From: CAZRGV01 sp964599655
GTDB taxonomy: Bacteria > Planctomycetota > Planctomycetia > Isosphaerales > Isosphaeraceae
Direction: 5' to 3'
Assembly (NCBI GenBank): GCA_964599655.1
Contig: CAZRGV010000038.1
Coordinates: forward strand, 1 to 45,929
Length of the DNA stretch: 45,929 nt
Positions within the stretch are counted from its first letter, which is position 1. Each line of letters begins with the position of its first letter. Under the pieces are notes generated by a model. It did not search any database, was not told the DNA's origin, and was given only the letters and a program-made list of their open reading frames with translations. Position numbers and translations under genes: made by a program. This document shows, one piece after another, positions 36,151 to 44,926 of this stretch.

Positions 36151-36686
36151 CCCGCAGAGGCCGGTTCCGACCAGTGCCTTGCTCTCGGTGCGACGGGCGT
36201 TCCGCGGCCCTGTCGCTTGTCGACGATCTCCATCAACGGGACGTCCTTGCCGTCGGCTTCCGGCATGGAAATCGTTAAAGACGCGGGTGTCCGCTCCCTC
36301 AGAGCGGACGTCGTGCCGCTCACCGATCGGCTTGCCCGTCTCGGGATCCTGGCTCTCCGAAAACAGCGTCAGCGTTTGCGTCGCCTCGTCGAAAGCTCCC
36401 TCGAGAAAGGCGACGCGCGAGGCCACCGAATCGACAAAGTTATCTACATACTTTTTCATTTTGTTTCATCGCCGGGTTGACCTCGACCCTGGAAGGGACG
36501 CCCCGCGAACTCACCTCGAACGTCCGTCAGCACCCAGAGTCCGCCTTCCATGAGGCGGTTGGTCTCCCGGCCCTTCGACACGCTCGGCGCCTCGCCGGGA
36601 CCCCTCACGAACCGTTTGACGCTCGCCTCCCAGAGACCCACGTCGCGCTTCAACAGGGCATGCCGCGGCGTGGCCACCTCGATCAT
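36147..36686 (-). pseudogene. DUF1579 family protein, broken by two compensating frameshifts
   Basis: Three segments together give one DUF1579 protein of about 180 residues. Segment 1 (36686 to about 36462): HALLKRDVGLWEASVKRF, ETNRLMEGGLWVLTDVRGEFAGRPFQGRG. Segment 2 in another frame (about 36459-36267): MKKYVDNFVDSVASRVAFLEGAFDEATQTLTL, DPETGKPIGERHDV, DTRVFNDF. Segment 3, back in the first frame: MPEADGKDVPLMEIVDKRQ, stop at 36147. The first break is a one-A shortfall in an A-run (36459-36462), the second an extra base near 36267. Function of the family is unknown. It is either a pseudogene or two assembly errors. It ends inside the stop region of the convergent kinase gene. Confidence 0.75.
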
Positions 36687-37254
36687 CGACTCCGGAACCG
36701 GCGTCGCGTCCTTCCTGTCCAGCCGCCAACCCCGCCAGGACGGAGGATCTCGACCGTCGAATGCCAAACCGCCGCGCCGATCATTCCACCCTTGCGCCTC
36801 GTCCTTGCCATGGAAGCCTCCGGGTTTAAGTGTACATAACAACCCTTGTCGGCGGGCGTCAGTAGGAACAGATGTATCGTCAATGGCCAGACATTTTCCG
36901 CACATGAAGAGACGTTTTTTCGGCCGATTCGAGGAGCGAGGATTCGAGAGACGTGTCCTGAGGGGGATCGCGACCGGCCGCGAGACGAAGTCGCGTCGGA
37001 ACATTTTGTGTGAGGGAGAGTTGCGGCAATCGCCCAGGAACGATGTGGCCTGGAAGGAACATTCGATTGGTTTCCGCTTGACAATGGGGTCGAGCAGCCG
37101 GTATTGAACAAGATAGCCTCTTTGACGAACGACGAACCCGCCACGGGGGTGGGTGTCGTGCGCGTCAGGGGAAGGACCCCACTCGTCAGGGGCGCCATCC
37201 CCGTTCGATTTCGAGAAAGAGGGCCTCACCTCAATCGTCCCCGGGGAGGACGCT
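36687..37254. other. Spacer upstream of infC
   Basis: 568 bases without a supported gene, between the start of the broken DUF1579 gene (minus) and infC (plus). It includes the putative infC promoter at 37078-37107 and about 145 bases of leader. Part of 36687-36830 may encode lost N-terminal sequence of the DUF1579 gene. Confidence 0.45.
37078..37107 (+). promoter_or_regulatory. Candidate infC promoter
   Basis: TTGACA (37078-37083), an exact -35 consensus, is followed after 18 bases by TATTGA (37102-37107), a weak -10. This would give infC its own promoter, which the separation from thrS requires. Confidence 0.4.
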
Positions 37255-37257
37255 ATC
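37243..37257 (+). promoter_or_regulatory. Ribosome-binding site and ATC start of infC
   Basis: GGGGAGGA (37243-37250) is a strong Shine-Dalgarno sequence. The next in-frame codon at proper distance is ATC (37255-37257); no in-frame ATG, GTG or TTG lies between this site and the conserved IF-3 sequence. IF-3 genes are known for AUU or AUC starts used in autoregulation. Confidence 0.7.
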
Positions 37258-37782
37258 GGACCTCACGACCGTACCCAGCAGAACGACCGTAGTTTCCGAG
37301 TCAACGAGCAGATTCGCATTTCCCCCGTGCGAGTGATCAACGCCGAAGGGGTGATGCTCGGCGTGATGCCGACCGGCAAGGCGCTGGAAGCGGCCCGCGA
37401 GGCGGGCCTCGACCTGGTGGAAGTGGCTCCCAACGAGCGGCCACCGGTCTGCAAGATCATGGACTACGGGAAGTTCAAGTACGAGCAGAAGAAGCGGACC
37501 TCGAAGCAGAAAACGCACCAGGTCCAGGTCAAGGAAATCCGCGTCCGGCCCAAGACCGGTGATCACGACATCGAGGTCAAGGTGAAGCGGGCTCGGGAAT
37601 TTCTGGAACACAAGGACAAGGTCCAGGTGAACGTTCTGTTCCGCGGCCGCGAGCTGGCGCACATCGACGAGGGCCGTCGGGTCATGGACGAGGTGCTCCA
37701 GGCTCTGGAAGACGTGGCCAAGGTGGAGAAGAACCCGTCGATGGAGGGCAAGCGGATGACGGCCATCGTGGCTCCTCGCTGA
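37255..37782 (+). CDS. infC: Translation initiation factor IF-3
   Basis: 175 residues from the ATC codon, the normal IF-3 size. The N-domain has RVNEQIRISPVRVINAEG, LGVMPTGKALEAAREAGLDLVEVAPNERPPVCKIMDYGK; the linker is KFKYEQKKRTSKQK; the C-domain has KEIRVRPKTGDHDIEVKVKRAREFL, KDKVQVNVLFRGRE and a typical end. IF-3 binds the 30S subunit and checks start-codon pairing. A start at ATC would let IF-3 repress its own translation, as described for infC elsewhere. An upstream in-frame GTG at 37153 exists but would add residues without family match and ignores the strong ribosome-binding site. It precedes rpmI and rplT as is usual. Confidence 0.94.
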   Translation: MGPHDRTQQNDRSFRVNEQIRISPVRVINAEGVMLGVMPTGKALEAAREAGLDLVEVAPNERPPVCKIMDYGKFKYEQKKRTSKQKTHQVQVKEIRVRPKTGDHDIEVKVKRAREFLEHKDKVQVNVLFRGRELAHIDEGRRVMDEVLQALEDVAKVEKNPSMEGKRMTAIVAPR

Positions 37783-38162
37783 CGAGTTCCACTCTCTTGG
37801 GCCAGCACCCGAATCGCCCGCGAGGGGAAATCGGGCGCTGGTTCCTTGGCGCATCGCGGCGTTCACGGGCGTTCCGCGCCCCCTCGGCCGGTCTCGCCAG
37901 GCTGGCCGGGGGATTTTTCCCTTTTTTCCGAGACGCCAACCCGGTTTGGCGTTGGCGAGCGAGATTGGCTTGTGGTAGATTGATCGACTCGGCGGAATCT
38001 GGCCGCCCGTCCTGGCCGCCGACGCTCGATGGTCAGGCTCGTTTGCCGGAGCCTCTTGGAATCCCTCGGCACCCAACCAAATCCGCCCAGGCCCCGCGGC
38101 GCGACCGACCCATGACGGTCCGGGCTTGAGCCAAGCCGAAGCGAATAAGGCGTCAAGTAGCC
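37783..38162. other. infC-rpmI spacer with T-rich stretch and inverted repeat
   Basis: 380 bases, unusually long for this operon. A G-run followed by two T-tracts lies at 37908-37927. Then CGCCAAC (37934-37940) and GTTGGCG (37951-37957) form a 7-bp inverted repeat, and GCCAA can also pair with TTGGC at 37946-37950, so two alternative hairpins are possible. It may hold a terminator/attenuator or the L20 autoregulatory leader; this is inference. Confidence 0.35.
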
Positions 38163-38432
38163 ATGCCCAGCATAAAGATGAAGACTCACAAGGGGATCAA
38201 GAAGCGGTTCAAGGTCTCCGCCAACGGCAAGGTCAGCCACAAGCGCTGTGGGTCCTCCCACCTGAACAGTCACAAAAGCGGCAAGCAGATCCGCAAGCTT
38301 CGGCGCAAGTCGGTCGTGAAGCTCGAGTCGTACGCCCATCGGCTTCGCCGCGCGGTCCAACAGCGCGAAGGCCAGACACCCCGACCGGAAACGACCGAGC
38401 CGACAACGGCCGAGACCCCGCCGTCGGCCTGA
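38163..38432 (+). CDS. rpmI: 50S ribosomal protein L35
   Basis: 89 residues. The first 65 match L35: MPSIKMKTHKGIKKRFKVSA, GKVSHKRCGSSHLNSHKSGKQIRKLRR. The last 24 residues (PRPETTEPTTAETPPSA type) are an extra Pro/Thr/Glu-rich tail not found in most L35 proteins. Start ATG 38163 is fixed by homology. It precedes rplT by 169 bp. Confidence 0.95.
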   Translation: MPSIKMKTHKGIKKRFKVSANGKVSHKRCGSSHLNSHKSGKQIRKLRRKSVVKLESYAHRLRRAVQQREGQTPRPETTEPTTAETPPSA

Positions 38433-38601
38433 GCGAAGTCCGTCCGTCCGCCAGAAGGCTGCCGGACACGATCGCCTCAGGCCCACCCGACCGACACCAT
38501 CGCGAACACGTTCCAGCCCGAACGGGGCCGGGGGATGAACGGACGGCCCCGGCCCTTCGGAGTTTCCCCGAAGGCGTCCCGATTTCGACCCAGAGTAACC
38601 G

Positions 38602-38988
38602 ATGCGTGCGAAGAATGGCGCGGCCCGCAACCAGGCGAAAAAGCGATTGTTCAAGGCCGCCAAGGGCTTTGTCGGCGGCCGTCGCCGCCTCCTGAGATCG
38701 GCCAAGGAAACCCTCCTGCGCGCCGGCATGTTCGCCTACCGCGATCGCCGGGCCAAGAAGCGCGACTTCCGCAAGCTCTGGATCGTCCGGCTCGGCGCCG
38801 CCGCCGAGATGCGAGGCCTGCGTTACAGCCGGTTCGTTCACGGCCTGCGGCTGGCGAACATCCAGCTCGACCGCAAGAGCCTCTCGGAGGTCGCCATCCA
38901 CGACCCCGAAACGTTCGACGCCATCACGGCCCAGGTTCGCGCCAAGCTCGACGAGGCCGACGCTAAGCTGGCCGCTCGCCCCGCCTGA
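38602..38988 (+). CDS. rplT: 50S ribosomal protein L20
   Basis: 128 residues. Characteristic segments are KKRLFKAAKGFVGGRRRLLRSAKETLLRAG, then YRDRRAKKRDFRKLWIVRLGAAA, and LRLANIQLDRKSLSEVA. It binds 23S rRNA early in assembly and in many bacteria represses the rpmI-rplT mRNA. The N-terminus (MRAKNGAARNQ) differs from the usual MRVKRG start but the length is normal. A C-terminal Ala-rich extension of about 10 residues is present. Confidence 0.95.
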   Translation: MRAKNGAARNQAKKRLFKAAKGFVGGRRRLLRSAKETLLRAGMFAYRDRRAKKRDFRKLWIVRLGAAAEMRGLRYSRFVHGLRLANIQLDRKSLSEVAIHDPETFDAITAQVRAKLDEADAKLAARPA

Positions 38989-39263
38989 CGCCTGGATCGT
39001 GCTTGCTCGGGCTCGACACCTCGTGGGTGCGGATCGAGCGTCTTGCGTGGCGGTCCTCGCTTTGGAAACCCTGGCCCCGTGCCGCACAACCTGGCGCGGC
39101 TCGCCCGAGGCGGAAACGGTCCCAGAGTCCTCGGACGCCCTGGGACCAAGCCAACGAACCTCGGGCCACGCCTCGAGTCCTGATTCTTGACCGTTCGACA
39201 CGACACCCGGGCGCGATCCCGCGACGAGTCCACCCGGAACATCCGACCTCGACTTGGCCTGCC

Positions 39264-40271
39264 ATGAACTCTCCCGACCTGGCGTCCGAGGGGATCGCGG
39301 AACTCGACCTCCTGGAATCCTCCGGCCTGGCCGCCTTCCGCGAGGCGAAAACCCCCCAGGCCGTCGAGGCGGCCCGGATCGAGTTCCTCGGCCAGAAACA
39401 AGGGAAGGTCCGCAACGCGCAGGAACGGATCAAGAGCCTGGAGCCCAGCGCGAGGAAGGCGTACGGCCAGCGCTTCAACGCGGTCAAGATGGCCCTTGAG
39501 GCCGCCTACGAAGCCTCGAAAAACCGCGTCGAACGACCCGCGGCGGAAACCGGCGGAATCGACGTCACGCGTCCAGGCCGCCGACCCACCCTGGGTCATC
39601 TGCACCCCTTGACCCAGACGGCCAACGAGTTGATCGACCTCTTCGGCCGGTTCGGCTTCTCGGTCGCTCGAGGCCCGGAAGTCGAAGACATCTTCCACAA
39701 CTTCGAGGCGCTGAACATCCCGCCGATCCACCCGGCGCGCGACCCGCTCGACAATTTCTACCTGCCGGGCGGCCTGATGCTCCGGAGCCAGACCAGCACG
39801 GTGCAAATCCGTGTCATGGAACGCCAGCCTCCACCGGTGCGGGTGATCGCCATCGGACGGGTCTACCGCCCCGACGCCGTCGACGCGACCCACTCGTTCA
39901 TGTTCCACCAGATCGAAGGCTTGATGGTCGACCGCGGCGTGACCATGGCCGACCTCAAGACGGTCCTGCGGCTCTTCGCCCAGAGCTACCTTGGGGAAGA
40001 CGTTCAGATCCGGTTCCGCCCCTCGTTCTTCCCGTTCACCGAACCCAGCGTCGAGGTCGACATGCTCTGGCACGGCGGCGACCGCTGGGTTGAAATGGGG
40101 GGCGCGGGGATGGTGGATCCCAACGTCTTCCGCGCCGTCGGATACGACCCCGAGGAAGTCACCGGGTTCGCCTTCGGTCTGGGTATCGAGCGGCTCTGCA
40201 TGCGTCGGCACGGGATCGACGATATCCGCCTGCTCTACCAGAACGACACCCGGTTCCTCGCCCAGTTCTGA
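39264..40271 (+). CDS. pheS: Phenylalanine--tRNA ligase alpha subunit
   Basis: 335 residues, normal length. An N-terminal coiled coil (about 5-90) that binds tRNA is followed by the class II catalytic domain: HPLTQTANELIDLFGRFGFSVARGPEVE, motif 2 region RVYRPDAVDATHSFMFHQIEGLMVD, and motif 3 GFAFGLGIERLCM. It forms a (alpha-beta)2 enzyme with PheT, which here lies 2.5 kb further on. ATG 39264 gives the family N-terminus but no clear ribosome-binding site; the open frame upstream to 39003 is not family-like. Confidence 0.95.
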   Translation: MNSPDLASEGIAELDLLESSGLAAFREAKTPQAVEAARIEFLGQKQGKVRNAQERIKSLEPSARKAYGQRFNAVKMALEAAYEASKNRVERPAAETGGIDVTRPGRRPTLGHLHPLTQTANELIDLFGRFGFSVARGPEVEDIFHNFEALNIPPIHPARDPLDNFYLPGGLMLRSQTSTVQIRVMERQPPPVRVIAIGRVYRPDAVDATHSFMFHQIEGLMVDRGVTMADLKTVLRLFAQSYLGEDVQIRFRPSFFPFTEPSVEVDMLWHGGDRWVEMGGAGMVDPNVFRAVGYDPEEVTGFAFGLGIERLCMRRHGIDDIRLLYQNDTRFLAQF

Positions 40272-40426
40272 CGATCCAAACCCAGCCAGCCAGCACGAGC
40301 CAGAGCCAGGGCACCGAGTCACGGAAGCCCGCATTTCGCGAAATATTTCGCAAAACTTCCCGATATCTCTATTTTCGTGACGTCAATGATTCGCCTCACG
40401 ATTTACTCTTGGAGAGGAGGCAACCG

Positions 40427-40666
40427 ATGTCGGGCGTCGAGAAGAACCGGGTGATCGTGTCGGTCGACGCCGCCAGCGGCGGGACCCAGGTCCATCATCG
40501 GGACTTTCCCGAGATCCGCGCCCAGGGAAAGGCTCCCGCCGACGCCGCCTTGCAACTGGTCAATCAGTTGACCCGGGCGCTCGACTCGGCGCTGACCCAG
40601 TGGCGCCGCGAGACGATTCAGAACGCAATCGACGACGTGCGGGCGTTCGCCTCCCACACGCCCTGA
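40427..40666 (+). CDS. Small hypothetical protein
   Basis: 79 residues. The ATG at 40427 has GGAGAGGAGG 6 bases upstream, a strong site. The sequence (NRVIVSVDAASGGTQVHHRDFPEIRAQGKAPADAALQLVNQLTRALDSALTQWRRE) has a beta-rich first half and a helical second half. No signal peptide or membrane segment. The pattern recalls small HicB-like or PII-like folds, but no family can be named. It lies between pheS and the PhoPQ-related gene. Confidence 0.7.
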   Translation: MSGVEKNRVIVSVDAASGGTQVHHRDFPEIRAQGKAPADAALQLVNQLTRALDSALTQWRRETIQNAIDDVRAFASHTP

Positions 40667-40815
40667 TTCTCAACTCAAGAGGTCGCGAGGGCCGTCCACG
40701 GTAAGGATTTCCTCCGGCCTGTTTCACCGGTTCCCGTTCTCCACCAATCCCCGTTCACGTCCGCTGGGTTCGTCACCGGTCGCGAGAAAGCCCCCCAACA
40801 GAAAGGCCAACGACC

Positions 40816-42156
40816 ATGAGCACGCGTCGTCTTCGGATGCTGAGCGTCTGCCTCGTCTCCGGACTTCTGGCCGTCCCGGCCTCGGTCTTCGCGGGCCTTG
40901 CCGACTACGTCAATCGGCCTGATCCGGCATTCGCCTGGACCCTCTTGAGCAACCACGACACCCCCGAGGGAAAAATCCTTCACGTCAAGCTGACCTCGCA
41001 GGTCTGGCAAGACATCCCCTGGGTCCATCAGCTTCGAATCTACGAGCCGACCCGACTCACATATCCCGACGCCGTGCTCCTGTTCATCACCGGAGGAAGC
41101 ACCGACAGCCAGCCCAAGGACGAGGACCACGCCCTCGCCTTCGGTCTGGCCAAGGCCTGTGGCGCCCGCGTGGCCGTTCTGCCCCAGGTCCCCAACCAGC
41201 CCCTCCTCGGCGGCAAGAAGGAAGACGACCTGATCGCCGAAACCTTCATGATGTACCTCCAGACCAAGGATGAGAACCTGCCGCTGCTCTTCCCGATGGT
41301 CAAGAGCGCCGTCGCCGCCATGAACGCCGTGCAGGCCCTGGGCAAAGAGCACGGCAAGCCGGTCACCCGCTTCGTCGTCACCGGCGCCTCCAAGCGAGGC
41401 TGGACCACCTGGCTCACCGGCTCGGTCGATCCCCGAGTCGTGGCGATCGCTCCAATGGTCATTCCCACCCTGAACATGAGAGCCCAGCGCGATCATCAAC
41501 TCGAAGTCTGGGGCAAGTACAGCGAGCAGATCGAAGACTACAGCCGTCGCGGCCTCCTCGAAAAAATGGATACCCCCGACGGCACCAAACTCTGGAAGAT
41601 GATCGATCCGTATACATATCTCGATAAGATTACCATGCCCGTGCTCCAGATCAACGGTACGAACGACCGGTACTGGACGCTCGACTCGATGAACCTGTTC
41701 TGGAACGACATCAAGGCCCCCAAGTGGGTTGTCTACCTGCCCAACGCCGGCCACGGACTGAACGAGCACCGCGAGTACGCCACCCACGGCATCAGCGCCC
41801 TGTTCCGCCACGCCGTCTCCGGCCGGCCCATGCCCACGATCTCCTGGACCTTCTCCAACGACGACCCCGAGAAGGCGACGCTCACCGTCACGTGCCTGGA
41901 CAAGGATGCCCCCAAGAGCATTCAGGTCTGGGTCGCCCACACCGACAGCCACGACTTCCGCGAGTCGCCCTGGACGTCGCGCCCGGTCCGCGAGATCAAG
42001 GACGATGGCCAGGGTCGGAAGATCGCTGAGGAATCCGTCGAACGCCCCGATTCGGGCTGGTCGGCCGTTTTTGCCGACCTGACGTATGAGATCGATGGAA
42101 TGGATTACCACCTTTCCACGCAGATCTTCGAGGTCGGGACCAAGCCGGCGAACTGA
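40816..42156 (+). CDS. Secreted PhoPQ-activated pathogenicity-related family protein
   Basis: 446 residues. Signal peptide 1-26 (cleavage near VFA). The body is the PhoPQ_related alpha/beta hydrolase-like family: LADYVNRPDPAFAW, AVLLFITGGSTD, RFVVTGASKRGWTTWLTGSVDPRV (nucleophile-elbow-like GASKRG), the core MIDPYTYLDKITMPVLQINGTNDRYW, and a late NAGHGLNEH with a possible catalytic His. Despite the name, the role in free-living bacteria is unknown; an esterase or peptidase-like activity is possible. Start 40816. It interrupts the pheS-pheT pair. Confidence 0.9.
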   Translation: MSTRRLRMLSVCLVSGLLAVPASVFAGLADYVNRPDPAFAWTLLSNHDTPEGKILHVKLTSQVWQDIPWVHQLRIYEPTRLTYPDAVLLFITGGSTDSQPKDEDHALAFGLAKACGARVAVLPQVPNQPLLGGKKEDDLIAETFMMYLQTKDENLPLLFPMVKSAVAAMNAVQALGKEHGKPVTRFVVTGASKRGWTTWLTGSVDPRVVAIAPMVIPTLNMRAQRDHQLEVWGKYSEQIEDYSRRGLLEKMDTPDGTKLWKMIDPYTYLDKITMPVLQINGTNDRYWTLDSMNLFWNDIKAPKWVVYLPNAGHGLNEHREYATHGISALFRHAVSGRPMPTISWTFSNDDPEKATLTVTCLDKDAPKSIQVWVAHTDSHDFRESPWTSRPVREIKDDGQGRKIAEESVERPDSGWSAVFADLTYEIDGMDYHLSTQIFEVGTKPAN

Positions 42157-42185
42157 ACCCGCCCGCGAGCGGAGGACGTCACCTC

Positions 42186-42781
42186 ATGGCCATCGCGCAT
42201 CGTTTACCGTACCGTCCACGGGATCCGCGACCGGAGGGCTCAGGCGATTCTCGGTCGAGGATTATCAACGGATGGCCGAGGTGGGAATCCTCCAGCCCGA
42301 CGAACGCCTGGAACTCATCGACGGAGCGATCGACATGATGCGCCCGATCGGCAATCGCCACGCGGGTTGTGTCGACGTCATGGCAAGCCGCTTCATGAAC
42401 CGACTCGGCCCGCGTGCGATCGTTCGGGTCCAGGGACCGATTCGTCTTTCCGACCACTCCGAACCTCAGCCCGATATCGCCTTGCTCCACCCAAGGACCG
42501 TCTTCGATCGTTCCGGTCACCCAGGACCGGCGGATCTCTTCCTCGTGGTCGAAGTCATGGACAGCTCGGCCATTCGTGATCGGGGTCAGAAGCTCGGACT
42601 CTACGCCTTGTCGAAAGTTCCGGACGTCTGGTTGATCGATCTCGACGGAGAGTCCATCGAGGTCCACCTGGCCCCCCAGAACGGAGTCCACACCCGAAGC
42701 CGAGTCTGCCTTCGCGGGCAGAACGTCTCTCCGGACGCATTCCCCGACATCACGCTGTCGGTCGATGAAATCCTGGGATGA
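42186..42781 (+). CDS. Uma2-family (DUF820) endonuclease-like protein, N-terminal frameshift
   Basis: About 198 residues. The PD-(D/E)xK-like core is clear: FSVEDYQRMAEVGILQPDERLELIDG, QPDIALL (Asp), LVVEVMDSS (Glu) and DRGQKLGLYALSKVPDVWLIDL (Lys). Such proteins are abundant in planctomycetes; nuclease activity is predicted from fold, not shown. The ATG at 42186 has GCGGAGGACG upstream and gives the family-like start MAIAHR, but the conserved body lies in another frame (FTVPSTGSATGGLRRFS). One base appears to be missing near 42202. Without that correction, no good start exists before Met at about 42271. It lies 18 bp before pheT. Confidence 0.75.
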
Positions 42782-42799
42782 AGGAATTGAGCATATTCC

Positions 42800-44812
42800 A
42801 TGATTGTTAGCTGGAACTGGCTCTCGCAGTACGTACGACTCGATATCCCCGTCGAGGTCCTGACCGGTCGGCTCGCGTTGGCGGGCCTGAATCACGAGTC
42901 GACCGAGGAGGTCGGCGGCGACCTGGCCATCGACCTCGAGGTCACGAGCAACCGGCCCGACTGCCTCAGCCACATCGGCGTGGCCCGCGAGGTCGCCGTC
43001 CTGTTCGACAAGGACCTGCACATCCCAGACCCTCGTCCGGCCGAGTCGGGTCCGCCGGTCGAAGCGATGACGGCCGTCTCGGTCGAGGCGCCGGCGCTCT
43101 GCCCGCGCTTCACGGCCAGGGTCGTCTCGGGAGTGACCGTCGGCGAGAGCCCCTGGTGGATGAAGACCCGGCTCACCACCCTGGGCGTCGGCTCGATTTC
43201 CGACGTCGTCGACGTGACCAACTACGTCCTGTTCGAATCCGGCCAACCCCTGCACGCCTACGACCTCGACAAACTCGACGGCCGTCGGCTCGTCGTCCGG
43301 CCGGCACGAGCCGGCGAAACCCTCAAGGCCATCAACGGCAAGACCTACGAGTTGACGCCCGACATGCTCGTGATCGCCGACGCGTCAAAACCGGTCGGCC
43401 TGGCGGGCGTCATGGGCGGCCTCGAAACCGAAATCGGACCCGATACCAAGAACGTGCTCATCGAGGCCGCGCGGTTCGACCCCCTGTCCGTGCGTCGCAC
43501 GTCAAGAGCCCTGGGACTGTTCAGCCCGTCAAGCTACCGGTTCGAACGGCCCATGGACCCCGAGCGAACCGAGTGGGCCAGCCGCCGTTGCGCGGAATTG
43601 ATCCTCCAAACCGCGGGCGGAACGCTTCATCCCGGCGTGATCGACATCGGCCATCAACCGACGGCACGCGATCCGATCGTTCTTCGACTCGATCAAATTC
43701 CCCGCATCCTCGGAATCGAGATCGACCGGCTCACCTGCGAGCGGATCTTGCGGTCACTCGGGCTCGATCCCGCCGGGGAATCCGCGACGACCCTGTCGTT
43801 CCGGCCGCCAAGCTGGCGGGCCGACCTCGAGCGCGAAATCGATCTCATCGAAGAAGTCGCTCGCGTTCACGGCTATCACCACATCCCCGAAGATCGCCCC
43901 GTGCCCTTGATCCGCTCCTCCAAGGGCCCCCGTGAGCGGGTCGAAACCGAGGTCCGATCGGCCCTGACGGGCATGGGCTTCGACGAGGCGTACACCTTCA
44001 GCCTCGTCGACGAACGACTCGCGGCCCCCTTGCATGAGAAACCGTCGGACATCACCTTGCGCGTCGATCACTCCAGCCGCAAGAAGGAAAACGCGCTCCG
44101 GCAAGGGCTGGTTCCCAGCCTGCTGGCCGCTCGATCGTACAACGAGGCCCACGGGAACCTCGACGCGAATCTGTTCGAGATCGCCAACGTGTATCTCTCT
44201 CGGCCCGATCAGCCGTTGCCCGATGAACCGACTCGGTTGGCCATCGTCGGCGGGCAAGACGTTCTGGGAATGAAGGGGGTTGTCGAGGCGCTGCTGGGAC
44301 GGCTCCACGCCGAACGCGACCTGGAGGCCCGTCCCATATCGCATCCACTCCTGGCTCCGGGACGCGCCGCGGAGTTGCTCCTGGCGGGAACACACCTTGG
44401 CTTCATCGGTGAGGTGAACGCCGACTGGATCGAGCGGCTCAACCTCCGCGGCGGTTGCGCGGCCGCCGAATTGAGCTTCGAAGTGTTGATGGATCGGGCC
44501 GACCTCGTGCCGCGATTCCATCACTTGCCGAGCTTTCCGACCGTCGCCCGCGACCTTTCCCTTGTGGTCGACCGTGACTTGCCCTGGGCCGAGCTCGCGG
44601 ACGCCGCTCGCAAGGCGGCCGGGCCAACGCTCGAATCCCTCAGCTTCCTCGACACGTTCGAGGGAGGGAACATCCCTGCCCATCGCCACAGCCTTCACTT
44701 CGGCATGCGGTTTCGACACCCAGAACGTACCTTGACCGGTGACGAGGTGGATCGGGCCGTCCAGGCCATCCTCGACGCCTGCAAGGCCCGTTTCGATGCC
44801 GTCCTGAGATGA
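42800..44812 (+). CDS. pheT: Phenylalanine--tRNA ligase beta subunit, short form
   Basis: 670 residues. Present are the N-terminal MIVSWNWLSQYV, the B3/B4 editing region (LEVTSNRPDCLSHIGVAREVA, VDVTNYVLFESGQPLHAYD, GVMGG), B5, the catalytic-like B6/B7 and the C-terminal ferredoxin-fold anticodon-binding domain (LPSFPTVARDLSLVVD to the end). The tRNA-binding OB (EMAP-like) domain that usually sits between the first 40 residues and the RPDCL motif is absent, which accounts for the length of 670 against about 800 in E. coli. ATG 42800 fits the family. It is the last gene of the translation cluster and is followed by a hairpin shared with the convergent DUF1328 gene. Confidence 0.95.
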   Translation: MIVSWNWLSQYVRLDIPVEVLTGRLALAGLNHESTEEVGGDLAIDLEVTSNRPDCLSHIGVAREVAVLFDKDLHIPDPRPAESGPPVEAMTAVSVEAPALCPRFTARVVSGVTVGESPWWMKTRLTTLGVGSISDVVDVTNYVLFESGQPLHAYDLDKLDGRRLVVRPARAGETLKAINGKTYELTPDMLVIADASKPVGLAGVMGGLETEIGPDTKNVLIEAARFDPLSVRRTSRALGLFSPSSYRFERPMDPERTEWASRRCAELILQTAGGTLHPGVIDIGHQPTARDPIVLRLDQIPRILGIEIDRLTCERILRSLGLDPAGESATTLSFRPPSWRADLEREIDLIEEVARVHGYHHIPEDRPVPLIRSSKGPRERVETEVRSALTGMGFDEAYTFSLVDERLAAPLHEKPSDITLRVDHSSRKKENALRQGLVPSLLAARSYNEAHGNLDANLFEIANVYLSRPDQPLPDEPTRLAIVGGQDVLGMKGVVEALLGRLHAERDLEARPISHPLLAPGRAAELLLAGTHLGFIGEVNADWIERLNLRGGCAAAELSFEVLMDRADLVPRFHHLPSFPTVARDLSLVVDRDLPWAELADAARKAAGPTLESLSFLDTFEGGNIPAHRHSLHFGMRFRHPERTLTGDEVDRAVQAILDACKARFDAVLR

Positions 44813-44856
44813 CCGCGCGCGACGGACCTGGATCACCCGCGCGCCAACCAAAAGAC

Positions 44857-44891
44857 CACCGCGATTCCCCCAACGGGAGGGAACCGCGGTG
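44857..44891. terminator. Terminator between pheT and DUF1328 gene
   Basis: CACCGCGATTCCC (44857-44869) and GGGAACCGCGGTG (44879-44891) form a 13-bp stem with one mismatch and a 9-base loop, 45 bases after pheT. On the minus strand the stem is followed by CTTTT, so it best terminates the DUF1328 transcript but can serve both directions. Confidence 0.6.
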
Positions 44892-44926
44892 CCTTGCGCA
44901 TCGCCACGTCGCTGGGGAATTGTCCC

